Assembly: GCA_003508835.1 (NCBI GenBank)
Contig: PUFA01000003.1
Span: 19,229,501-19,293,500, forward strand
Direction of reading: 5' to 3'
Source of the DNA: Eonycteris spelaea
Lineage: Eukaryota > Chordata > Mammalia > Chiroptera > Pteropodidae
Length of the DNA stretch: 64,000 nt
Positions 23,741 to 34,192 of the stretch are shown here, piece after piece (within the stretch, counting starts at the first letter, position 1; each line of letters starts with the position of its first letter). Made by a program: the position numbers and the translations under genes. The notes beneath the pieces are model-generated. The model did no database searches. It was not told the DNA's origin and saw only the letters and a list, made by a program, of their open reading frames with translations.

Positions 23741-24327
23741 TAAGGCCCTTTCTCCAATGGGAGGCCCCTTTTTGCCTTTGTATCGCCACCTTCCCATGTT
23801 TCAGCAGAGTTTACAGAGGGCTGTGGGGGAATTTCTCAGTTAATTATCTGCCAGTTATCCACTCAGCTTGCTCCCGTGGTTGTAACGGTTGTAACGGGCT
23901 AGAGACTGCTCCTGCTGTGTGCATGTAGAGAGGTTATCTGCAGCTGCCACATTCTAGTGGGGATAATGGGAATATAGAACCTAAGGTCTGTGATGGACAG
24001 CCATCCAGGACCTGCCACCAGGCGGGCTCTCTTTGCAAGGCATCTGGCTGCATCCGGGAGTTCTTGCTGCAGCTGGGAGGTTTGCCCTGGGGAGAAAGCT
24101 CCTGGGTCACAAAGGCCCAAGATGGCGAATTCCACAGGCCTCCCACCGGTAGCCCATGGGTCTTCCATCCATCTTCCAGGGAAGCCAAACCCAGGAGAAC
24201 TACCATAACCTGGTCTTCAACATGTCCTTGGCCGATAGCTCTCAGCTCTGGCTTGGCCACATATCTCTGGAGACCTCCATAATTGGGGCTCTGTGTTCTG
24301 TAAGGCTAAAGACATAGTTCGCAAATG
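23741..24327. other. Unannotated non-coding sequence
   Basis: No recognised feature. Confidence 0.4.
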
Positions 24328-24482
24328 TGGGCAACTCCTGTCTGCCTTGGTTTCCTAATTTGTACAGTGGGGACAAAAGGGTGCCTACATTATAGGATTG
24401 TCTCCAGAATTAAATTCATATACAACAAGTATTTATGGCAGGGCTTGGCACATAGTAAATGCTCAGTAAATGTTTGTTATTA
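24328..24482 (+). repeat. MIR SINE, 3' half
   Basis: Sense MIR: 'tggtttcctaatttgtacag', then 'tggggacaaaa', then 'ttggcacatagtaaatgctc' and 'agtaaatgtttgttatta'. The terminal part is well preserved. Confidence 0.85.
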
Positions 24483-26904
24483 GATTTTTCTATATTGGGG
24501 GAACCATTTAGGATTTCATTTGAAAAATAAATATGATATTAGAGGAAAATAGTTTGGAAATCAGTGGTCTCTGGGGAATACAAATTGGTTTGCTTTCCTG
24601 CTTCAGTAAAGGGCAAAGGGCAGCTGTCCCTGAGTAGGGGTAGCCTTCCCGGGGGGCCTCGAAGCAAAGGCAGAAGCAGCCAGGGGTGTGCTGCCTCTGG
24701 ATGTGGAGGCCACTCCAGGAATCGGGAGTCTGGGTTTTATACTTCTGGGCTCTGGCCACTCGGGTCTTTATCTCCCTGTAACATCTAGAAAATCAGGGAG
24801 GTTCTTTATCTCCTCATGGTTCTTAGAGAATTGAGGGAGAGCTGCAAGAGCCCTGGGCACTGGATCGGTTTGATGTGCCCTTAGTTGCTGTCCAGCAGGT
24901 CTCGAGCATTGTGTGTGACACATACGGGCCACTCAGCCAAAGAGGGCCCTGCCCCAGCCTGGCTGTATTAGCTGGTGCCACGGCTGACGTGTGACCCGTC
25001 TCTGTGCCCATAGCAGCCAACAGCTCCTCCTGTCTGCTAATGTTAAGGGGGACAGAACATCAGTTACTAATTTGAGAATCCACCATTAAATAAGTACTGA
25101 TTAACTAAATGTGGTAGCGGGCCCGGTCCTGCGCTCAGGAGCCGAGGGAAGGGGCAGACACATCCTCAACCTCTCAGAGCTCGCGGTTTAGCTGGGCAGG
25201 GAGGTGACCCGCAGACCACTTCAGGGCTGAGCTGCAGCGTTGTGGGGGCGGTGGGACAGCCCTGTATTCATCTGTACCCTTCTCCCCTCCCTCGAGACAC
25301 CCAGGAGGGGCACCACTTTCCATGGACAGGGCTTGGGAGTGTCCTGCCTTTTGTGGTTGGCCATTTTCTTCGCTTCCAGTGCAGCCCAGTCTTTTCAGAG
25401 AGGCGTCCTCTGCAGCAGCTCAGTGGCTGACTTCAAGGTTGGCATTGAGTCCTGCTTCTGGAAACCTCGCTTTCCCCCTTTTTGCAATGGCCGTGCCTAT
25501 TCTGTTTTGAAATGTCATTTATTGATTGCCCAGCGTAACTCCCAGGGGACAGTCCGTCCTCGTTCTTGATTGCCAGGTTCTTAGGAGCGTCCCTCGTGTT
25601 TGTGGTCACAGCCCACCTGCAGTTGCTTTCTTGCAGGAGGCCTCAAACTCGGGCATGCCTGTGAGGGCCAGGAAGGTTACGTGCAAGTGCAGCCATGTGA
25701 GAGTACTGGGGAGACATTAGGGAATGTTGGGGTCCGCGGAGAGCTGGGGAGTGCATGCCCTGCCTGGATGGGTCAGCACCGTTTGGCTCTACCTGATGGC
25801 TGCAATGTGGCTAGGTGGGCCAGTGTTGCTAGATCTCCCAGATGTTCAAAATAAACAAACAAATAAATAAGAAACGTGGATTTTCGACATGAAATCTTTT
25901 GATTTACAAATGTTGCTCAAATCGTTTTAAATATACAGAACAGACAAAATAAAACACACTGTGGTCCAGACATGGCCCAGAAACAGACATCTGCAGTCTC
26001 TGCTTTGTGGTTATGCTCCGGTGCAGGACGAGTTAGTCATCCAAGGTGGCAAGGGGGAGAGGCAGCTACAGTGGGTGTTCTGAGGGCCGGGGTCACTGTG
26101 AGCCAGGGTGGTCGGGTAGCATCCCGCAGATGGGCTCGAGCTGTCCTTAAGGATGAGGAAGGGAGAGGGAAAGGGGTTCTGTTCTCAAAGTGAGCCAGCT
26201 TTGCCTTCCCAACAGTGGGGCAGGCCTGCAGAGTCACAGCCCCGCTGACAGGCAGGCTGTGTGTGAAATGTTCTCAGCTTCTGAGACCTCTATTGGGCTC
26301 CTGGAAACCACACAGTACTGTCACTACTCCAGCTGGCTCTAGTTCAAGAAGGTGTTGCCAAGAGAGAGAGAGCTGACTGGGACCCTGGTTACCCCAAGAG
26401 AGACACTGGAGAGAAAAACGTCACCTGAGAAGGAAGACCTGGGGTGCTGGGTCACCATGCTCAGAGGAGCTTTCTGACCTTAAGCTGAGGTACTCTCACA
26501 GGCACATTGCAAGGTTCAGAGAAGGACACGGTCAGTCTCCCTCCCCAGCATGCTCTGAGTCCATCCACCCATGAGCTTTCCAAGGCCAGCGGTAGAGCCT
26601 ACTCTCTATCCCCAGGGCTCACATGTGTCTGTGCAGGTTGGCGGAGCTGTGCAAACAGACAAGGGCCAGACCCAGGCCTAAGCAAGGCACAGGCAGTTCA
26701 GAGTGGGGATACATCAGGGAATGGTGGGGTCTGTGGTGACTTGGAGTTCAGAAAGAGCAATGACCAGGGATAGCCAGAGTGGCCATGGCAGGCTTCATGG
26801 AGGAGGTGTGTCCAGAGCTGGTCCTGAGGGAGAGGGTGCAATTTGGAGAGGTGGGAGGGAGTGCAAAAGGCAGCGTAGGGCATAGCAGGGGACAGTCGTG
26901 ACGT
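24483..26904. other. Unannotated non-coding sequence
   Basis: An A-rich (aaac/aaat)n stretch lies at about 25848-25872 next to an AT-rich block of unassigned old-repeat texture. The rest is unique-looking DNA without a recognisable exon. Confidence 0.4.
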
Positions 26905-27112
26905 CAGATGATAATCACAACCAGTAATTAAGTGCTTGCTGTATACTTGGCTGTGAGAACACTTTCTCATGCATTCTCTCTCTTAATCCTCACAAGACCT
27001 TATGAGATGGCACTTTCATTATCAGCCTGCTTTGAAGATGAGGAAACAGGCTGCCCAAGGTCACAGACCCTGGCTGTGGTTAGCCAGCATCGGAAACCAT
27101 AACCCAGCACAC
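26905..27112 (-). repeat. MIR SINE
   Basis: Antisense MIR, nearly full length: 'taattaagtgcttgctgtat', 'tcttaatcctcacaagacct', 'gatgaggaaacaggctg' and 'cccaaggtcacag'. Confidence 0.85.
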
Positions 27113-28664
27113 TACCCTGTCTTCAGAGCAGGGGTCAGTGAAGAAGCCACCTGACTCCAGCCAGGGGTTTTATGGGGCTTTGCCTGTGACTTCCGTGCTC
27201 CCTGGTATCTGTAGGACATGGTATACAGCAGGCACTTAGTACTTGTCGAGTAAATTGCCTTGAGGAATCTCTTGAATCTGGTGGAAGAAGTTGGAGCCCT
27301 GGTTCTGGAATCAGGTGACCTCGGTGGCTGGCGTGGAGGGGGATTGGACAGGTCCACCCCAGCATCTTTGGCTTTGATGTCCTAAGAGCTGGGAGGGGGC
27401 CGGGAAAGACCGCTGGCCCAGTGGCAGTGGGTGGGAGCTCTGAGGGAGGCCCAGTCTCAGGGCAGGAGTCTGCAGGGGGGGTGTGGGAGGGCTGGGGGCC
27501 ATAGGCCAGTATGTTGTCCTGGGCTTGTGGCAGAAAGAAGTATAGATGGAGGAGGGCCTCAAGGATCACACAGTCTTGTCAAGACAAGGTAAAAACCCAT
27601 AAAAAATTCAAGAGTAGGACAAGAGTTGGGTAACAGCACAGGGGAGGGTGAGGAGGTGTCAGGAGGCAGCCTGTGCTCTGCACCAAGAGAGCAGGTGGGG
27701 ACCCAGTGCTGGGGACACAGTAAAAGGCTTCTGTGGGACTGCGAGGCCCAAGGGCAGGGCACACCTGGACAGCAGAGAAGTCCAGGGACAGAGCAGGGAC
27801 GTGACCTCCCAGACCTGGGCTCCTGCCCATTGGCCAGGCCCATCTGCTGGTGTGCAGGCCTCCGCAGAGCCAGGATGCTGCTGTGGCAGGGTTCTTCCTC
27901 TACGAGGAAGTCCTCGTCAGGAGTCTGGAATCTAATGCCATGTTCCCTGGGCGGACTGCTCAGGGTGCCATCCTCATATGGGCAGGGTGCCCTTGCTCCC
28001 TCTCCCTGTAGCCTTCCTTCTCCATCTTCTCTCCGGGGTGCCTGCCACAGTGGGTGTGCTCAGGGAAGAAGGACTCACAGCTCCTCTCATGCCTTCCTGG
28101 CCTGCAGTGACCTGTCACCTCGCCGTGAAATCTGGTCCAGCTCCTCAGTTATTCCTGGAGGCTGCTCTCGGGAAGAGAGCACTGGGCCCCTACCCTACTT
28201 GTCTTTTCCACGGAAGTTCTGAAAGACCCATAGGGCTTGGTCCTGGGTCCTGCCCAGAATGGGGAAGGGGGACTCAGTAGGCTGTGAAATTCATGCAATG
28301 ATTTGGGGGTTGTCTAATATTTGGTGATATCTGTCCTGTTATTGACAGTCGCTAGGGGAGGTGACTTAGCAGGAGGTCTCCATGGGTGGCAGACTGTTGA
28401 GGAGATTGGAGTCTAGGGCCCTGCATTGCAGGTATGGCTCCATCCATAGGCATTTGAATGGTTCTCAGTAATTTGTTCCCCTTCTTCAGACCTCAGTGTC
28501 CTCATCTGCACAGTGAAAGGGCTGAATTCTCTAAAGACCGTTGAGGTCATGTGGCTTAGATTTCAGAAAAACCTTCCAACTTGTTCAGACCAGATGGATG
28601 AGTCTAAGGCCCCAGCTCAGCCCTGCAGAACTCTTCAGCAGGTGCTGTTACATGTACCTGGCTT
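27113..28664. other. GC-rich unannotated non-coding sequence with a G4-capable run
   Basis: 27475-27498 has four G runs of three or more with short loops, a quadruplex-capable motif on the + strand. About 27180-27260 resembles an L2 3' end. A 198-codon open frame at 27626-28222 has no recognisable domain. Confidence 0.4.
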
Positions 28665-28985
28665 AGACCCCAGAATGGAGGTGGTCCCAGGGGTCGGCCA
28701 GCAAATAATAATTTTGCCTGTTGAGGTTCTGCGTGGCCCCAAGGGAGGTGACCCATGGGCCACAGAGTCAGGATGGAGAATCCAGGCCAGAGTGAGATAA
28801 TTGAATAATGGATCGAAGGGACCAAGAGATCTTTCTAGATCGTGGCTGTTCAAAGTGAGGCTCTCTGACCAGCAGCAACATCTGCTGGGAGCTAGTTAGT
28901 AATGCAGAGTCTCAGGCCCCACCTCTGAGACCCTGAATTCGGGTCTGCACTTTAACAAGATGTCCGATTCATGAACACTTTGAAG
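28665..28985 (+). repeat. Left arm of a 321 bp inverted duplication
   Basis: Its reverse complement recurs at 29307-29624 with only scattered substitutions and small indels. The right half of the arm is a MER5A-type hAT-Charlie element that continues past the end of the duplication to about 28999. That shows this arm to be the ancestral copy and the other the inverted copy. Confidence 0.9.
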
Positions 28986-28999
28986 TTGGGGATGCACTG
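28841..28999 (-). mobile_element. MER5A-type hAT-Charlie MITE
   Basis: It begins with a decayed 'cagtggttctcaaagtg' terminus (here cgtggctgttcaaagtg), carries the 'agcaacatctgctgggagct', 'gtctcaggccccacctctga' and 'actttaacaaga' blocks, and ends in a decayed actg terminus. The flanking 8-mers match at only about half of the positions, so the target duplication is not demonstrable. No transposase. Confidence 0.75.
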
Positions 29000-29306
29000 C
29001 TCTGGGCTGCTTAAATTCTTAAGACCATGCCTCACAAAAGGAAGTACACTTAACTTGTGTGGGTGAATCAAAAGTTCCATGAAACAATTGTTCCACTTAC
29101 AGTGTGTGTCATTCACTGATATTTTCAGTGTAGTTATTATATATTTTCAATGCTAAGATCATGAGTTTATTTTACACTTTATTTCACAGCTCACTAAATC
29201 CCTGAGACTTGCAATTTAAAAAATAGCACATGCCTTGCTAACACTCTGTTTGAGGTTGGAATGACCATGCAAACTGGTGTGTGGGGTGGCGGCAGGGGGA
29301 TGTCAA
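28986..29306. other. Spacer of the inverted duplication
   Basis: About 321 bp of AT-moderate sequence between the two arms. No element was recognised apart from the tail of the MER5A copy at its left end. Confidence 0.7.
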
Positions 29307-29624
29307 GCTTCAGAGTGTTCATGAATCCTGGGACATCTTGTTAAAGTGAGAAAATTCAGGGGCTCAGAGGTGGGGCCTGAGACTCTGCATTACTAACTAG
29401 CTCCCAGCAGATGTTGCTGCTGGTCAGAGAGCCTCACTTTGAACAGCCACGATCTAGAAAAATCTCTTGGTCCCTTCGATCCATTATTCAATTATCTCAC
29501 TCTGGCCTGGATTCTCCATCCTGACTCGTGGCCCATGGGTCACTCCCTTGGGGCCACGCAGAACCTCAACAGGCAAAATTATTATTTGCTGGCCGACCCT
29601 GGGACCACCTCCATTCTGGGGTCT
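29307..29624 (-). repeat. Right arm of the inverted duplication
   Basis: Reverse-complement copy of 28665-28985. The shared block includes non-repeat DNA (for example the stretch around 'gcaaataataattttgcctg') plus most of a MER5A, so the pairing is not two independent transposon insertions. The inverted MER5A part is cut off at its outer end. Confidence 0.9.
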
Positions 29625-31811
29625 CAGAGTTAGGTGAGCAGACAGGAAATGTTGCTGATTTCTGAGGTCACCTCCAGCTTTCTAAACGTTCCCACTTCCA
29701 GTGGTTGAGGACCTGAGATCCTGCTCATGGGGGCATTGGTGGACTTCCCCTGCTCTTCCTTGGCAAACACCAGGTGGTCTAGAGCCGCTGGGTCAGCACC
29801 AACAGGAGTGCCCAGGCACAGGCCTTCAGTTGTCAGGGAAAGGCATCGCGCCCAGCCTTGTTTATGCAGGAGGTGGAGCGTGGGCTGGACTCGGAGGGGT
29901 GGGCTGGCAGCAGCACAGCGAAGCCGGTTCCCATGGCTCCCTCAGGGAGAGCTGTGCGGTCCTCTGTCCCTGGGCAGCGTGACCTTTCTCCTCCAGCTCT
30001 CAGCAGGCTGCGCAGTGGTGGCCTGGCCCTGCCCTGCGGGCCGCCTGACGGTCGACAAAGGGAAAAGCACTGTTGCAGGCTCTCAGTTAAAAGGTCAGCT
30101 GCCAGCACCATGTGTAGGTGGGCAGGGGCGAGGGGACCAGCTTGTGTGTAACGGGATCACCGGAAGCCAGCCGTGGGAGGGGAGCTGGGGGAGTGGGGAG
30201 CAAGCCTGTGCTGCAGCAGGGGGTGTGGGGAATGGCCGTGGGAAAGGTGGGGCGAACAGCAATTCCTAGGAGGTGAGCAGTGGTGACGTGGTAGGTCCTG
30301 CCTGCCTCCCTCTTCAGAGTTACTCCCCTGCGAGGATGGCTGGACAGAACCATGAGCCCCAAGGCCTTTGAGCTCAGGAGCCCAGAACAAGCTTTAGACG
30401 GCACTGCACAACTCTCCTGAGGTGGGCCTGGGGCCCAAGAGGGGCTGGGCCCCTTGACGCAGCCAAAAGCCAAAAACAGTAGGAAGGCAGAAATGGCTTC
30501 TACTGCAAGATCCCAGAGGGTGTGCTGCTGCCTGGGTGAATTGTGTGCTGAGGGGCTGCGGGAGAGGGTCCAATGAAGGGTGAGGGGTGTTGGGCTGCCT
30601 TCTTTCAGGGCCTGGAAGGTTAGATACCTCAGAGAAGGGCTGGTGGCAGCAGAGAAGTGTCTCATCTGGTTTGCAGGTCACTGAATTCATCCTGGGGATC
30701 AGGGGAGGAGGTAGTGCCTCCAATGCCTGGCTGTTCTTAAAGGGATTGGCTAAATTTACAGCCTCTAATGCCGTTTGTCACTGGGCGGGAGTGAAAGGCT
30801 GCTAAGCTGCCTGGCTGGTTCCAGCCCTGGTGGTAGCAGGCTCAAAGGCAGGCAGGGTGGGAGGTGGGGAGGGGGTTGGGGGGAGACCCCATGCTGTCAG
30901 CAGAAGCACCTTTGCCAGAGCGCTGATTCCCAAAAAAGCCACATTGCTCTGAGCCGAAGGCAGCAAGGGGAGGGTTCACTTTGGGTCTGGGTAGGGGGGA
31001 CATGGATGTGGGGCAAAGGTGCCTTTTCATCAAAGGACATGAGTGTTTTGTTTCTGGCCTCAAAAGCAGTCAGCCAGGCTCACCTGGCTATAATGACAAG
31101 CATAGAACACGACTGGCTGTAGCAGGGAGTAGGGGTGCCCTGGGCCCCTGGGGCAAGGATGAGGTCCATTAACACCAAGAGAAGAGCGTGGGCCGCCCCT
31201 TTCACCAGACAGCTGTAGATAGGCCGATGTCTTGTTGGGGAAGCGCAAAAGGCCCCCCCCCCCGCCCCATTCCTTCTGCGGCCTGGGCCCCTCCTAGAGC
31301 TGTGCCCACCCGGCCTGCTTGCCCTTTACAGCAAAGAGCAGCCTCAGCGCCTTCCCCACTCCTGCTGCTTCCCTTTTTGTTCTTCCACATCCATCAGCAG
31401 CAGGGACTGGGCGGGGCCGGGTGGGAGGGGCAGGTGGCTGTAGGGCTGGGTTCCGAGTATCTGGCTTCTGCTCTGCATGGCTGTGCATTGCGGATAGCTG
31501 CAACCAAAGTGTCTCTTCCCCTCTTCCACTCTCCTCTTTCTTTCTTCTTCCTCTGATCCCATCCCCCTTATCACTTTCACTGATCATTACAATGTAAGCT
31601 CTTCTTGCTGGCTCTCAGCTTAGCCTGCAGCCCAGCTGTTTGGGGATTTCCCATCCTGATCTTGCTGTAAATGAGAAACTGAGCCTGGCAGACACCTCAG
31701 AGCACAGGCAGGCAAGGAGCGGAACAGGCCTTTGAGGAAAAATTCCCTTTACTTCCCCGTGTTTTCACCAGGCTCGGACTCTTTTTCCCTTAAAAATGAG
31801 GCAGAACTTCT
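29625..31811. other. GC-rich unannotated non-coding sequence
   Basis: Open frames of 180-192 codons on both strands (29727-30269 and 30087-30665) overlap and match no known protein. A run of 11 C lies at 31253-31263. Confidence 0.4.
30855..30883 (+). other. G-quadruplex-capable G-rich run
   Basis: Five G runs of 3-6 bases separated by loops of 1-4 bases, on the strand that would be the CTIF sense strand. It satisfies the usual G3+N1-7 pattern. Structure in vivo is inference. Confidence 0.7.
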
Positions 31812-32346
31812 AGGTATGCACCCCAAAGAACTAGAAACAGACTCAGATACCTGTGCACCCATGTTCATAGCAGCCTTATTCACAATAGCCGAGGGCGGAA
31901 GCCACCCAAATGCCCACGGGTGGGTGAGTAGAGGAGCAAAATGTGATCTGTACATACAAAGTATTATTGTAAGACAATATATTATTTAGCCCTAAAAAGT
32001 CTTGAAATTCTGACACATGCTACAACCTGAACGGACATTATGCAGAGTGAAATAAGCCAGCCGCAAAAGGACAAGTACTGCATGATCCCGCTTCTACCCG
32101 GCATAGACAGATCCACAGAGACAGAAGGTAGAACAATGGTTGCTAGGGACCGGGGAAGGAGGGGTGAGGGGTTGGTGTTTAATGGGCACAGAATTTCTGT
32201 TTGGGAAGATGAAAAGATTCTGGAGGTGGATGGTGATGACGATTATACAACCATTGTGAACATACTTAATGCCACTGAATTATACACTTAAAAATAATTA
32301 GAATGCTAAGTTTGATGTTATGTATATTTTACTGGAATGAAAAAAC
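31812..32346 (+). repeat. L1M 3' end (ORF2 C-terminus and 3' UTR), truncated
   Basis: Sense L1: 'aggtatgcaccccaaagaac', 'atagcagccttattcacaat', 'gtgaaataagccag', 'tggttgctagggac', then the 3' UTR with 'gccactgaattatacactta' and an A-rich end. It is about 0.53 kb, 5'-truncated and frame-decayed. Confidence 0.85.
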
Positions 32347-33271
32347 ATGGCACACGAGTGACTGAAATTCAACCTAATGGCTGAAGAGGTAGACAATGAG
32401 GATAGCACCCTGTCCCTCCCCCTCAGCCCCCCTCTTCTCTTGCAAAGAGATAAAACTGAGCTTTTCGGTTGAAGGAGGGACTTCTTGGCTCCTTGGTTGG
32501 GACTCATTCTAGAACATACAGCTGAGCCCCAGTGACAGATTAGCCTGGTTTCCCTTTGGAAAGCAGAGTTCATTAGGTATCTGCAGACATGTGTCAGTGG
32601 AGCCCTGGGCAAAGGTGCTCAGGGCAGCAGAGGTAAGGTACTGTCAGGCTACACTGTGTGAAGCTGATTAGACAGCAATGACTGGAGTAGGAGGGGGGCT
32701 GAGAGGATATGAGGGCACAGGAAGAAGCAAGTGACCAGTGAGGGAGAGTCCTCTTTTTTTCCTCTGGGCACCAAAATTCTACAGGGTGGAATGGGTCTCA
32801 ATGCTTGTCTCTTTCCTTGATAAGGCTCCCTACAGGACTCTGGTGGTGGCCCCATGGACGGCCCAGGAGAGCCTAGGAGAGCTCAGTAGGGCAGGGCAGA
32901 GGCTGCTACTGGAGGCAGAGCCAGATACTTGATCCTCCTGCAAAATTCCCCTGTACCGTGAGGGGCGCCAGGAAGCCCTAGATAAGATCTAAAATCTTCC
33001 CAGTAATAATAGGTGTGGCCTTAGGCACTGGCTTTTCCTGCAAGGCGGCTCCTTTTCATCACTCGACATTAACCTCATCATGCCATCCCACTGAGGCCAG
33101 CAGCTAGGCACAGGCCCAGCCCTCCAGAGCACAAAGCCCCTCTGCAGAGTAAGTAGCACACACATAGCACTTGAAGAATTCACTGCTAGTTGGAGGGGGC
33201 ATTGGAGGAGAGTCCAGCAGTCGGGACATGAGAGCAGTCCAAACCCATATCGGCTGGACATGGAGCTCTTG
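32347..33271. other. Unannotated non-coding sequence
   Basis: No recognised feature. Confidence 0.4.
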
Positions 33272-33395
33272 CTAACTTGGGCAGGTTACTTAAACCTCGC
33301 TGAATCTCAGTTTTTCTAAATAGTATAATATGCCGATTTCATTGAGGTGTTGTGGGTGATAAGTGGGTGAAGGCATGCATAACAGGTGCTGAGAA
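33272..33395 (+). repeat. MIR SINE
   Basis: Sense MIR: 'cttgggcaggttacttaaac', 'tgaatctcagtttttctaa' and a decayed 3' half. Confidence 0.75.
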
Positions 33396-33631
33396 ATGCC
33401 TGCTGCCTGAGAGTACAGGCTGCTCTTGTTCGTAGCGGAAGTCACCGTGTTCATGCCAGCGGCCAAGGCCGAGCTCTCTGCCCAGTAGCCGCTGTGAAAA
33501 CTGGAGATTGGGCTAGTTGCCAGATGGCCTCTAAGACACTGTTCTAGCATTACATGAGTGTAAGGACCTAGATTTGGTGGGTGAATGGGAGTGAAGGCAC
33601 AGTGTGGGCAAACACAGGCAGAGAGCATTGC

Positions 33632-34192
33632 ATGTTAGTTTTCTACTGCAAAAACAGTAACACTTTACTGCAAACTTAGTGGGTTATAGCAATACCTATG
33701 TATTATCTCCCATTTCTGAAATCAGTATTCTGCTCAGTATATCACAGGGCCGAAATTAAGGTATTGCTAGGCTGAGTTCTTGTCTGAAGGCTCAGGGGGA
33801 CAAAGTCTGCTCCCATGCTGATTGGTTTTTGGCAGAATTTACTTCCTTGCGGTTGTAGGACTTAGGCGCCCTTTTCCTTGCGGTCAGTGGTCAGGAATTG
33901 TTCTCAATTCCTAGAAGCATTTCCTGTCACGTGACCCCTCCTTCTTCAGGCCAGCAACAATGCATTCGGTCTTTCTTGTGTTTTGAATCTCTGTCTCTAC
34001 CTCCAGCCCCAGATTTAAGGAGCTCATGTGATGGATCAGGCCCTCCTGAATAGTCTCCCTATCTTAAAGGCCACTGACTTGGAATTTAGCTATATTTGCA
34101 AAATCCCTTCCCAGGAGTACCTAGGTTAGTATTTGATTGAGTAACAGGGAGAAGGTGTATGCGCAGGACCCTCTGATGGTTCTGCCTACCAC
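33632..34192 (-). repeat. MLT1-type MaLR LTR (older subfamily)
   Basis: Antisense LTR: 'gttagttttctactgc', 'aaacttagtgggttatagca', 'ttccttgcggttgtaggac', 'ccctatcttaaaggccactg' and an end block 'ttctgcctaccac'. It is more diverged than the MLT1 copies at 10121 and 15555. Confidence 0.65.

Noticed and set aside
28635..29633. Two nearly identical open frames on opposite strands (minus 28635-28853, plus 29439-29633), looking like a duplicated small gene
   Set aside because: Both are readings of the same inverted duplication. The frames end at different points because of small indels, and no conserved protein is evident.
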